A DNA stretch of 64,000 nt from Corbicula japonica. Its lineage: Eukaryota; Mollusca; Bivalvia; Venerida; Cyrenidae. The first letter of the stretch is position 1, and each line of letters starts with the position of its first letter. A program made the translations under genes and the position numbers. The notes beneath the pieces are model-generated. The model saw only the letters and a program-made list of their open reading frames with translations. It was not told the DNA's origin and searched no databases. The stretch is taken from positions 682,001-746,000 of the forward strand of contig JAZAYU010000178.1 of assembly GCA_038501625.1 (NCBI GenBank), read 5' to 3'. Shown in pieces: positions 50,461-62,035 of this stretch.

Positions 50461-51057
50461 TGGCAAGGAGGAAGTCTTACCTTGCGTTGCATCGCCAAAA
50501 TCGCAAGCACAAACCTTACCCAGTTAAACGTTTTCACTACGATGAAGTTTTTTCACCCAAGCCATCATCTATGAAAAAGCGTAAATTTTCACCAAGAAAA
50601 TCGCCATTTGCAGTCTTACCGTTCACCTTTATATAAACGCTTCAAACAAAGAATCACCCCAAAGCCAACACCAAAATCAAATAGTGGGAAACGTAAACTT
50701 TCACCACTTCATTCATCGTTAGGGTCGCCACTTTATATAGCAAAACGCCTTCCTCAACGAGTTCTTTTTGAAAGTGACGACCAACACGAAAGTGACTGGT
50801 TTCACGAAATCAGTTCACAACTTGACAATCATTTGAACAATATAGCTCTAAATGAAAGTGTAACTAATGAAAGTATAATTGAGCAAAGTAAAAGTGAATG
50901 ATTTGAAAATTCTACGGGCTCTGAAGCAGACCCAAATAGAGCGGACAGTGAGCTGAATCAAATTGTACATGAATTTAAAAAGTTAAAAAAAAATTGCACT
51001 TGTATTCTCTCTTGTCTCCGTGTTCAGTACATCTGTAATACAAATACACAAGTATGA
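50461..51057 (+). pseudogene. basic SPK-rich protein of the TIR element, frameshifted
   Basis: ATG at 50461 follows TTTTATTTTCAG, so it may be the start of an exon spliced from the left arm. The frame begins MARRKSYLALH and continues PVKRFHYDEVFSPK, with repeated S-P-K/R motifs and many K/R. It breaks near 50600, continues in another frame from about 50605 (RSPLYKRFKQR, KRKLSPLHSS), becomes acidic, meets TGA at 50899-50901, and remains open until TGA at 51055-51057. That last stop overlaps AATAAA at 51057-51062. The strong charge and S-P-K motifs suggest a DNA-binding or packaging-type basic protein. No family recognised. Confidence 0.5.
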
Positions 51058-51821
51058 ATAAAACTTTTAAATTCATAACATCAGAAAGTCGATGTTAATG
51101 CGAGGTCTTTAAAATGTTAGTATGTCGTTAAAGATGCCTGTTCACAGATAGCCGAAAACACAAAAAGAAAATAAAACGTTTTCTAATAAAAAAAACTGTA
51201 ACCAATTTATAAAAATCATTGACAAAATAGCACCGATTCACTACAAGCATGGTATCGTTACCAAATAAGGAATTTAAAAACAAATTTGAAGTAGTTTTCT
51301 ATACCGTTCGTAACGCTATAAATTGTATGACCGACTCTATCATCACGTGATTTAAAAATAGCGAGACATGCGCGTTTTGGTAGATGTAGCTGACACACCA
51401 GGGGCGCGTGAATCGGAATTCCCGTTATTTTTATCTTGGGATTTCCTCACTGTTTCACCTAACGAGTTTGAAAAACGCGACGAAACCCAATTATTCTTTT
51501 ATGTATAGTCATTTAAAAGACCGCAAAATGAACAGATAATAGTTTATTTTTCACTACACGTTAAAAGTAAGATCTCTTTATTTTAGCGACTTTTGTGAAG
51601 AGGCAGCTTTAAATAGCGACATAATAACACATGACTTAATAGTTGCGATTGTGCATTACCGATGGTGCTCCTCTCAGTGCATGGATATTTACCCAGCAAT
51701 ATTATGCATAATGACGACACCGGTGTATTGTGAATAGGTACGATTATTTTCATGTATAACCTAATACAGTAATAAGGACGTTTATAGTAATATTTCAAAC
51801 AGGGACGATGGCTAGATATAG

Positions 51822-52007
51822 TCACTTAAATTTAATAAAGTACCTATGCCTGGTCAAAGCATCTTTGGTCAGAAATGCTTTCTGACAACAATAATACCGG
51901 CAAAGGCCTGCATGCCTTCTCTCATGTAACGTCAATCCCCATTTGCTTCTTAGCTCCTTCCCACACGTTTCACAAACAAACGTCATGTTCTGAAAAAGGA
52001 AGCACAA
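51822..52007 (-). CDS. C2H2 zinc-finger frame of the TIR element
   Basis: 61 codons. FVCETCGKELRSKWGLTLHE onward gives a C-x2-C-x12-H-x3-H finger, followed by a second, degenerate Cys/His stretch (YYCCQKAFLTKDALTRHRYF). The ATG at 51983-51985 lies 3 nt after a TTTTTCAG acceptor-like site, mirroring the arrangement of the opposite gene, so this may be one exon of a longer protein. It lies just inside the right arm. Likely sequence-specific DNA binding; partner unknown. Confidence 0.5.
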   Translation of the reverse strand: MCFLFQNMTFVCETCGKELRSKWGLTLHERRHAGLCRYYCCQKAFLTKDALTRHRYFIKFK

Positions 52008-52522
52008 CAGTTTTTCTTATTTGCGAAAACTGATAACTATGTATAAAATTGACTAAAACATCAACCGCCGTTTGTAGTGATTCCAAATGTCCAACCGACG
52101 TTTGCATATTTCAGATGGTCAACCGACGTTTGCAAAATCACCAATTCCGGGAATAAGCTTAAGTTATGCCAATAATGACCTTTGTAATGGAACCACACAT
52201 AAGAAAATACATTGAAAGGTTTTAAAAAGGATATAGCTTGTATTATTTTCGTCTGTATACGTTTCCAGTGAAAAGCATCGCTAAAAAAGTAAAACCAACC
52301 GGCGTTTGCTTTGTGAAAAACAAATTTGTGTCGAAGTGTTCTAAAAAACCATAAAAGTCTTGCAATTACTACCTACATGAAATAAAAGCTTATTTTATGC
52401 CGGGTACTTTGGTCTAGGTCGTAAATTTGTGCTTGCAGTAGAAAAAAAGATATCAGCAAAATATTACCTTGTTTCGGGTTGGTATTTGTCAAAACAGTAA
52501 ATCGGCGTTTGCATTTGTGGTC

Positions 52523-53022
52523 NNNNNNNNNNNNNNNNNNNNNNNNNNNNNNNNNNNNNNNNNNNNNNNNNNNNNNNNNNNNNNNNNNNNNNNNNNNNNN
52601 NNNNNNNNNNNNNNNNNNNNNNNNNNNNNNNNNNNNNNNNNNNNNNNNNNNNNNNNNNNNNNNNNNNNNNNNNNNNNNNNNNNNNNNNNNNNNNNNNNNN
52701 NNNNNNNNNNNNNNNNNNNNNNNNNNNNNNNNNNNNNNNNNNNNNNNNNNNNNNNNNNNNNNNNNNNNNNNNNNNNNNNNNNNNNNNNNNNNNNNNNNNN
52801 NNNNNNNNNNNNNNNNNNNNNNNNNNNNNNNNNNNNNNNNNNNNNNNNNNNNNNNNNNNNNNNNNNNNNNNNNNNNNNNNNNNNNNNNNNNNNNNNNNNN
52901 NNNNNNNNNNNNNNNNNNNNNNNNNNNNNNNNNNNNNNNNNNNNNNNNNNNNNNNNNNNNNNNNNNNNNNNNNNNNNNNNNNNNNNNNNNNNNNNNNNNN
53001 NNNNNNNNNNNNNNNNNNNNNN
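52523..53022. other. assembly gap, 500 N
   Basis: A run of exactly 500 N, a conventional unknown-size gap. It starts at the outer end of the right inverted repeat. Any frame crossing it is meaningless. Confidence 0.99.
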
Positions 53023-54470
53023 GTCCAAGGTTGTTAAATGAAAACCAAAAATTAAATAAAAAAAAGAAAGCATCTAAAAGCACGCTGTCCACATAGCTGA
53101 CACGAATAAAGTTCTTTCACGGTTCTTGGCACTTCGTCAGCGATTTTCATTCAGTTCTTTAATGTTCATGAAAGTTCTTAAATTGGAGTGGTTGCATTGA
53201 GATCAATGTATTTCCTCATTAAATTATGTAAAATATACCGGGTCATTGTTGCATTCATTTTCCGTTTAAAGCGGCATTACTTCAATTTAACCCGCTCTTG
53301 TATGAAATATTACATGTATTTGGAACTATAGGCACAAATTTGCAGCAATAGTTCGGGCTAATAAAATTTTAATTTACTAAAATAAATTTGTTCCGCGCGA
53401 CTAAAAGCGAAAGTAGGATTTCCGAAACGTCACAGAAATCGAGATTGCGCATGAAGTGGTCGCTTCGTCAAAAATAGGTGCTAAACACAGCTCCATTATA
53501 TTTAGCTTTTTAAAAGTTAATTAACGATTATTTAACATTATCATTGAAAATCCCGTCTATTAGAAAGAATTCGATCGAACCTTTTGTGTTCTGTTAGAGA
53601 GTTGATATATTGGAGTCTATATGGACAAATATGATTTTTCAATGGTATATTCTTACTTAAGTTTAGGACTGAGGCTTTTAGTAAAGTTTTGCTCTTGAGA
53701 GTCAATATTAAGTGAATAAAATATAATATTTTACATCTGAAACGGAGATGAATGACTTGTTATGGGAAGAAAATCAGTTATCATTGGATGTTTGCATTAT
53801 GAATAATTACAAATTAATTTTACCATTTTACCAAGTTTATAATTATAGTACTGCTTATTAGCAAAAGCTCCTGGAAGATACGAAAGCGGGAAATGATTTG
53901 AAATGATACTTTAGCTATTCAGATGTAATATTCGGAAAAATGACGACCATATAGTCGACTTTATAAATGATATAAATGAAACAAACGTGGGTTTTAAAAA
54001 TACCTCCTGTCCATGCGTCTATGCGTTCATGTTGAAAATTGATGAAAACTTTGACCCATGCGTTCATATTGAATATTTTCTAACTTGTAGTCTAAATTCA
54101 AAAATACGACAGTAAAATAGTTGAGGCTTAAGGCATATGAAGACAGGTTCTAAACGAACATTTAGGACGAAACAACTGCTCAGGGCTATGCTTTATTGTC
54201 GAAATATTGACTTTTAAAGAGCGTTTTTGCCAATTTGTTTGCGATTTTCTTGTGCAGTTGTTGTGAATGTTCTCGGAAGTTACTGAAACATTGGCGAATT
54301 TGCGATGACCATCGTTTAAAGTTAATTTAGGAGATCAGCATAGGCCATATCTTTATGTGATAGATGCATTTTCAAAGAAATGCGAGACAATTTACTAATC
54401 ACAGTACCTAATTTCCTCCTGAAAAAGCGGTCTATCCATGCGTTCTCCTCCTGGGACCTAAAGTGAACGA
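53023..54470. other. non-coding after the gap, nothing recognised
   Basis: AT-rich. Only short repeated phrases such as CCATGCGTTCATRTTGAA near 54010-54070. Confidence 0.45.
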
Positions 54471-54479
54471 TTGGACTCG

Positions 54480-54890
54480 GTGAAGGAGTGAATTGAATGA
54501 TAGAGGTCTCCTGTTTGTGAGCAAGGTTTATATAGTTGAGTGTGTAGAGTCACATACACGTTGCACATAGAAGTGACCATCAACTCTAAAATAGCAAGGA
54601 GTGAATTGAATGATAGAGGTCTCCTGTTTGTGAGCAAGGTGTATATAGTTGAGTGTGTAGAGTCACATACACGTAGTACATAGAAGTGACCATCAACTCT
54701 AAAATAGCAAGAATAGAATTTTGAGAGGGGATCTCAGAATATAAATCCTGCATAACACAAACAACGCCAAAAGCAAAATTGAGCAAGGTTTATGTAATTG
54801 AGTGTGTAGAGTCACATACACGTAGTACACAGAAGTGACCATCAACTCTCAAATAGCAAGGAGTGAATTGGATGATAGAGGTCTTTCGAT
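54480..54890. repeat. 115-bp tandem repeat, about three units, with an insert
   Basis: GAGTGAATTGAATGATAGAGG, GTTGAGTGTGTAGAGTCACA and AAGTGACCATCAACTCT recur. The third unit is interrupted at about 54711-54783 by a piece of the R unit (AATAGAATTTTGA and AAATCCTGCATA phrases, as at 10857 and 57308). Confidence 0.85.
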
Positions 54891-55247
54891 CCTCCTTATT
54901 CTCATCGGTTACCCATTCTCTGGATTATTCAATCAGAAAGGAACAGATAAGTTATTGTGTTTGCACTTTGTATATAAATAATCGAAATAATAATTGTATT
55001 ACATACGAGAATTAACATATTTAGACGAAATCAAGACTAACAATTTGTTTCAGTTTGTTTGTTTCTTAACTGTACAAAACTGGCAAACAGTCGCATTTTA
55101 AACGAATCAGCTACACAAGCAAGTTCCATTGTTTTGGACGACAAAATTATCGAGCGTTGCAACGAGTACGACTGGTGATCTTGACTATTTGAGTTCATCT
55201 TTAAATGTTTTTGTAACCTCATTTTCACTGCAAAAACTTTTTAAATC

Positions 55248-56890
55248 ACTCTCGTCATTCAAATGACGTTTTGAAGAAGCTTAAATCAAATAATTTTCAA
55301 GAGTTCTGTTTGTCTACTTATGATTTTTATAACTCTGTATACTTCTCTCCCTCATAATGTAATAAGAGAAAAGCTAACCAGTCTCATTGAAAAAAAAACT
55401 TTTGCTAAAGAAAGTAAAATATTTATCTCTTGTAATGAACATAGGGCATTCTTTACAGATGGTTCTTATGATAAATATACTTCATGGACCTGTCAAGACC
55501 TTATCCAGGCGCTAACATTTTTAATGGATACTATTTATTTGAAATTTTGTACCTCTATTCATAAAAAAAGTAATAGGCATTCCAATGGGTACTAATTGTG
55601 CACCCCTTGTTGCTAATCTGTTTTTATACTGTTATGTAAGAGACTATGTTATATCTTTCTACCGAACATCAAGATGATATTATTACAGCTTTTAACAACA
55701 CCTCGAGGTACCTTGATGATTTATTAAATATAAATAATAACAATTTTCCATCACTGGTAAATAAGATTTATCCTAAAGAATTACAGTTTAATAAAGCGAA
55801 CACTTCAGAAAAGCAAGCAGACTTTCTTGATCTAAATATGTCCATTGAAAATGGTTACGTCACTACTAAAATATATGATAAAAGAGATGATTTAATTTTA
55901 ATATAGTAAAGTTTCCGTTTTTAGACGGCGATGTTCCTCGTGCAACATTTTACGGGGTTTATATCTCACAGCTTGTTCGCTTTTCAAGAGCTTGCAATCA
56001 AAGATGTGAATGATTTCAATGAACGTTATCTTTGCATTACAGAAAATCTTTTAAAACAAGGTTATCGGTATCACAAATTAAGGAAAACCTTTTGCAAATT
56101 TTATCGCCGATATCCAGATCTAATTCATAAATACATGTGCAGTTTAAAATTACTATTGCAACAAGGTATTTCACAGCCAGTTTTTATGGAGATTTAATTT
56201 ATAAACTTAAGAAGATAAAAGACAATGTTATTTTCTCCCGGTTATTCGTAAAAATCAATCTTTAAATTTAAAAAGAAAGGTTACTTACATGATATTCTAC
56301 AGCGTTGTACAGTCCTGGTGATTAACACCTCAACATTTTATCATTTTGCTTACCTCTTTGTTTTCTCGACGGTGGCATGGGTATAAGAGTTTATGAAGGT
56401 TTATGGGGAAATCTTTTCTTAAAAGAACCTGTAGAAGCTCGATTTGTGTCTTTTATCCCTGTCATCGTGTTCTTGGTGATTTTCCTCCAGGAGCTCTGGT
56501 CTCGGTAATATCATTAATACCCGCTCGTTGGCTTTGCAATGCTATTAGCTTCTTATTTTTTATATGTTTGTGTGCTTTTGCATGCAACATTGTTGAGCCG
56601 ATGGGTGGGTTGGAGTTCTTTCACCAAGACAAATTGTGCTTGTTTTGTGGTACGAGAACCTGTTGGGGCAAGTATAAGGTTAGTGCACCATTGAACCTGG
56701 TTTAAACTCCCAGTGACAATTTGTTTTGCCACTGACCGTTCCAAGGCGGTATCCCCAAATGTTCTCTTTTTCCTTAATTGTTTGTGGCGTCCTATTTGAA
56801 TTGAAATACTTATAACCTCTCTTCTTTTTCGCTGCGTGGGGAGGCTGTGTTTTGTGAGTGTGGCGATTCCTGATATGCATATATTACTTT
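55248..56890 (+). mobile_element. 5'-truncated Naiad, RT part and tail
   Basis: Starts inside the RT fingers and runs through the motif A region (frameshifted at about 55310), ATGGGTACTAATTGTGCACC (motif B), YLDD (about 55706), the C-terminal region and the full 3' tail to about 56885 (GGCGATTCCTGATATGCATAT). It lacks the GIY-YIG nuclease. Multiple frameshifts. It retains the 2 nt missing near 32115 in the longer copy and ends without a microsatellite. Confidence 0.88.
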
Positions 56891-56999
56891 TTTTCACCAT
56901 ATCGAACGGTTGCTCTAGCTGACGACGACAACAGAATGACACACGAAAAGAATGAACATAGAATTCTTTTTTATTGAGTAGATGAGAGGGAACTTTGAA

Positions 57000-57800
57000 G
57001 CCCCTCGGACACGACAAAAATGAAAATATTGCAGACCCGGTTTGATTGAGCCTGTTCATGGGCAGTAATGGAAATGTTTATTACTGCCCACGCCGCCTAG
57101 CCCCGGGTTGAGCGCAACTCAATATTTACACCAATAAAAAGTACAATTTTGATCCATCCCAAACGATGGTATGCATATGGCGTTGAACATGGAACCTTCA
57201 ATACGGTATTTTCAGATTAATACCATTCCATGTTCAGCGGCGTATGGTCCCCAGATAAAAGAAAGGGTTTACCCTAAACGATTAAACAATGGGCGGAACT
57301 AAACAGAATAGAATTTTGAAAGGGGGTCTTAGAACATAAATCCTGCATATCACAGGCAACGCCAGAGGAAAAATTTAAAAAGCAGGAAGTATATCCTTGG
57401 GGATGATTGAACAATATCCAAATTTATATTGGCTGTGATATTAAAACCACCCATCTTTAAACTTGCCGAAATATTAAAAACGAAAGTAAATTTAGAGTAC
57501 TATTAACTTAGTACATAAATATCTTGCTCGACGACCTTCAAAGGACGTAACTGATAACAGCACTGATTGAATGTACGGGTAGACTTTTTACAGCCGCCAC
57601 AAGACGCCACAAGACACAAACAACGCTACTGTGATATTGAAATAGATGAAAAGGGAACTTTGAAGACCCTCGAACAAGACAATTATGAAAATATTGCAGG
57701 CTCGGTTCGATCGAGCCTGTTCATGGGCAGCAATAGAAATGCTTTTACTGCCCACGCCGCCTAGCCCCGGGTTTACAACAATTTACAACAATAAACAGTA
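57000..57800 (+). repeat. R unit, copy 2 (plus start of a third)
   Basis: Same family as 10540-11275. The phrase TTTGAAG-CCTCG...GACAA..ATGAAAATATTGCAG occurs at both 57000 and 57660, so one full unit is followed by the start of another in direct orientation. It lies 110 bp after the Naiad tail. Confidence 0.8.
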
Positions 57801-58521
57801 CAATTTTGATCCATCCCAAACGAGTAAAAGGCCAAAAGGTAGCAAGAGCTTTCTGAATGTTGAACGCGTATATATGAATACACGTGCCTTAATTTTCGCC
57901 TCTTCCCTGCCCCCTTATTTCTTCATCCGCCTTTTTGTTTGAATTTCCGATAACATCGCATAAAGTTAACCCGATCTCCTTATCAGTTTAATGACATGCA
58001 AATGAATGACTCAAATCGTTATAGAAACTAATTTAGTGAAGTTCTATAAAGATGAAAACAAATTTTCTGGTTTTGTTTTCGAAGGATATATCCAAGCTCT
58101 GTAGTAGTGAAATCAAGCACATAAATGACCTACCTGCAGTGTTTTGGTTCTCAGCGGGAGGATGAGCCGTCCGAAAGAATATTAGAGAAATGAATGAAAA
58201 ATAAACATTTTTTTCGAATTCTTTTGCCAGTTATTTGGTGTCATGAAATGGGGTTTGATGATATGTTTTCGATGTGAGTGAGTGTTATATTATATCGCAC
58301 CTGTGGCTCATGTTATATTACACTTTGACCGGAGACTCATACTGTCATAGGATTGGGAATCAGGCTATTTATTCTCGCGCACCCTGTCAAGAAACCAAAA
58401 ACCTAAAACTGAAGCAGAATAGTACTTAATACATTTGAACAATAACTGTTATGTTCCTTTTGGACCTCAAATGCCGTAATACTAGTTTTTTTAAGATGCC
58501 ATTTTCGGGGCGGGGGCGTGG
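57801..58521. other. non-coding, nothing recognised
   Basis: AT-rich with a GC-rich patch at 58500-58530 that became the hAT target site. Confidence 0.45.
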
Positions 58522-58529
58522 GTGGGCGT

Positions 58530-61417
58530 CAGACATGCGGCGAATTATTTTTAAAAGTAATGCATTAAATTAGCATTATTTGCCAAATTAGTGCATTAAA
58601 TTAAATTAGCATTACTATACTTTGAGAAAGTAATGCAATAAATTAGCATTATATCAAAAAGTAATGCATTAAATAAAGCATTATATTATTCACAAGAGAA
58701 CTGACAATAAATAAAAACTCAACTCAAGATTCAAGATTTTATTCATACTCTCAATACATGAACACATGTAATTATGAGGAACACAATATATATTGTAAAT
58801 AATAAACGAGAATTCGAGAAAATAAATATAACATATCCAACAAAATATTCACGGGAGAAATACATTTTGCGTCATAAACTAATAAACAATAGGATTTTCA
58901 TGTTATTAAAAAACTATACTGAAATTTCATAATAATATCTTTTACAAATATGCAAAACTTCCTGTATTCAGAAAAAATTATTTAAATTCATGTTCATTAA
59001 TTTGTTAAATTTCACAACATTGGGTCGTGTATAGTAATCAGTTTTTAACATTTGTTTCCGTGTATCAGTAAAATCTGGGCATTCTAATAAATAATGATAT
59101 TCATCACCGATTGTTAGATTGCATAAAGTACATTTTCTTTCATTTAAAGGTGTTCTATTCCATTGGCCAGTCTCAATAGGAAATTTGTGATTTCGTGTAC
59201 GAAATTTAATTATATATTTCAAATAATTGTTTGGTGTTTTAATGAGATAATTTTCAAATCCAAAGTTGTATTTAAATAATCGATAATTTTTGCAACTGCT
59301 TGCATTTTCTAAATTTGGGTACCAATCATTTAGGAAAATATCTTTTAATTTTTGTTTAACCGTAAGTGTTAGCCATTTGATGTTTGGAAAGTCATGAGTA
59401 TCCCAGATATTATTCATTCCACATATTACAAAAATGCTTTTTAATTCGTTAATCCAAAGAAAGTTATGATTAAGGTTTACGTCTGAATGTTTAAAATAGC
59501 TGATCAACAATGCATACATATTGTTACATAGTTTCTCTTGAGATGGACAAACCAGTTTAGCCCAAAAGATTACGATTCTACTTTTTATTTCAATTGACAG
59601 TGGCATAGTTCTTGTCTCATCATAGACAATACAATTCGAAGTGCAAGTCTTAACATAAAGAATATGCTTTAAAAATTTTAGTTGTACCCTTTCTAGTACG
59701 TCAAGATTACCAAAACCCCAAATTTCACAACATATAGTAATATTGGTTAAACAATTTTGAAAAAAAAAGAAAAATTTGTAAATCAATTGGAAGGCATAGG
59801 TCTTTTGCTTTTTTAATGAGTGAATACATGGCTATAGTGGATTGTTTTGCGATTTCTTGTTTAGCTTTATTAAAAGATCCTGATCTGCTGAATAATATGC
59901 CTAAATATTTATATTCATTTACAATTTCAATCGGTTCATTCTTATAGACAAAATGATAATTACGTTGTCTACCTTTAGAAAATATAAGGATTTTTGTTTT
60001 ATTCAAATTCAATTGTAATTTCCAAATGTCGCAGTAACTGGCATATGTATTTAAAGCGGCTTGTAAATCTTCCGCCGAATCAGCAAGAAGCACTGTATCA
60101 TCAGCATACAAAAGTATGCATAGTTTAACAAATTTAATGGCTGTTTGTTCTAATTCATGTTTTGTTTAAATTATTGATAGGTTCATTATTATTTGTTTCT
60201 TCAGTTTCGTCTTTAGCACTCTGATTTTTGAAAAAAACGATATAAATCTTCTAAATACGCATCTGTTCCCATTTTGTTCCTACCGCTCAATATTTTCCAA
60301 AAGTCTCTAGGTTTATTTGTTTTTAATGTTTTTAATTTATCCGATTTTTTATTTTAAACTCTTTGAAACTTTCAATATAGGTACAAAAGGGATCATCTTC
60401 CGAAAAAAAACAACCAAAAGTTTAATATAGTATCAATCTGAAAGTGTGAAAACTATTCTCAGTACATATACACAAGTAAATGTTTAGCTTTTTAACCCAT
60501 TTTAGTTATCTTTGATTTATTGCTTTTTTCACACATTTAGAGTGTAGTATTGACAAAGGACTACACTGGCAACTTATTTAACTATTATGACACCTGCATT
60601 CTGCATGACATGCTGATTTCCTGAAATCTGACATAGCCTCTAATAACAGTACAATGACACTGAATCAGTAAGTATAATTATAAATAAATGATTAAACACT
60701 TAACTTCATGTGAGTGAATGTAAGAGTTTTGTGCAATTCTGAATGTTTGTCATGATGTCGATGCTATCTTATTTCAGAACAACATTTTTTGGTATTTTGC
60801 ACTGAACTTCAAATGTCTACCAGTAACATTTTCAGAAATATTTAAGTGTTTGACAATTGGTGGGAAATATCTTGTCCCAGTGAAAGTGTACAGTGAAATG
60901 ATTGAAATGTGCTGTATTTGTTGACAGCGCTTTATAGATTTGTGGCTATTCAACTGAGCATTTTCTTAAGACAACTCAGCTTAAGAATTTATTGCTTAAT
61001 CCTAAAAAAATTTTCAAACTTTACAATGTGATGAAAAGGCTTGACTCTTATAGTCTGGACCTTGTTTTACTAATAGTGAACACATATCAAACTACTTAAC
61101 TGTTATAATTATGTTTTTCTCTTATTAAAAATAAGATATGTAATAGACTTATAACATATTAAATATTCAGAGCATCATTGCATGAAAAAAAGTTAATATT
61201 AATAGAAATATTTGTTATAGTAAAATGAATCAACAAAATCCAATAGTAAACAAAATCCAATTAATGTTCAATAATGCTAAGCATTGCAGCATTTTGGTAT
61301 GGGTAATGCATTAAATTAGCATTAATATCTGTTGCGTTAATCATTACCTTGCATAACTGACAAAAAGGAATGCATTATTAATGCATTAGCATTAACATTT
61401 AATTCGCCCCATGTCTG
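58530..61417. mobile_element. hAT-like element, 2888 bp, with 8-bp target duplication
   Basis: Ends CAGACATGCGGCGAATTA (left) and TTAATTCGCCCCATGTCTG (right) form short inverted repeats of hAT style. GTGGGCGT lies immediately outside both (58522-58529 and 61418-61425): a perfect 8-bp target duplication, the hAT signature. Subterminal TAATGCATTAAATTAGCATT-type repeats sit at both ends. No transposase was seen. The interior carries a minus-strand LINE fragment. Confidence 0.9.
58968..60400 (-). mobile_element. internally deleted LINE inside the hAT element
   Basis: Minus strand: a short endonuclease-RT linker piece (NKPRDFWKILSGRNK, about 60320-60270), then directly the RT motif C frame (YADDTVLLADS, 60109-60077; 60111-59725). 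A frame change in an A-run at 59760 leads to the C-terminal region (59786-58968), which ends in the knuckle CTLCNLTIGDEYHYLLEC and FTDTRKQM. The RT fingers and palm motifs A and B are missing, so the copy is dead. It is related to the LINE at 7046 (shared C-x2-C-x8-H-x4-C end and EIVNxxxYLGI block). Confidence 0.85.
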
Positions 61418-61559
61418 GTGGGCGTTAGGGGCAGTCATACATTCTAACTTGCGCCACAAAAGAGATCGTATGGTCTAACAACATATATTGGATCCGCCTC
61501 TGCTACCATATACTCTTGGTTCAAGTATACAGAATGAAATGGACTTTGAATACAGTCGC

Positions 61560-62035
61560 ACGCGGCAAATAAAAAAAAATAGTTGCCGGCTCGGAATGAT
61601 TGAGCCGATTTAGCGTTAAGTAATATCTACACAGGCAAAAATACAGAACTTTATCCACTTGCACATGACAATGGACATGGTATCTTAATTGTTGTGTTGA
61701 CAGATTTATACTATTCCATCATTCCATTGACCAGCGACTTATGGTTCCCAGATAATACAATGTTAACAATGAGCGAACTCTAAAGAGAAGAAATTCGACA
61801 AAAGATTTGAGTATTTAATACCTGCCGATCATAGAAAAACTAACGACAAAAACTAAACAAGAACATGTCGTCAATGCATGACAAATACCACCGATTACAG
61901 CAGTGGTTTTAGAGTGTGTTAATAAAATTTATATGTTATTTAGCTATACGGATCTGATCGGTTTGATTAAGCCTGTTCATGGGCAGTAATGGAAATGATT
62001 ATTACTGCCCACGCTTTCTAGCCCCGGGTTATGCA
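61560..62035 (+). repeat. R unit, diverged copy and partial copy
   Basis: 61560-61860 is an old copy (GGCTCGGAATGATTGAGCC; TATACTATTCCATC; GGTTCCCAGATAA). 61950-62035 repeats the hairpin region in direct orientation. Confidence 0.65.

Larger units (their letters stand above)
49921..52522. mobile_element. unclassified element with about 470-bp inverted repeats and two inward genes
   Basis: Left arm 49929-50401 and right arm 52055-52522 are near-identical reverse complements, so the insertion is young. The right arm runs into the assembly gap. The outer left edge has the perfect palindrome GGTCACGTGACC (49921-49932). Each arm holds five copies of a motif close to GCAAACGYCGGTTG. Between the arms are a plus-strand basic protein gene and a minus-strand zinc-finger frame, facing inward. 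No transposase, integrase or polymerase was recognised. It could be a deletion derivative of a larger TIR element. Confidence 0.8.

Noticed and set aside
49921..52522. Classifying the inverted-repeat element as a Polinton/Maverick
   Set aside because: Far too short and none of the hallmark genes (polymerase, integrase, protease, packaging ATPase, capsid) is visible; only a deletion derivative could be argued.
52373..53096. Four overlapping frames of about 190-239 codons
   Set aside because: Nearly all codons are N from the assembly gap.
55037..55228. Minus-strand 63-codon frame with zinc-finger-like KMRLQKHLKMN phrases
   Set aside because: No paired cysteines in finger spacing; not supportable.
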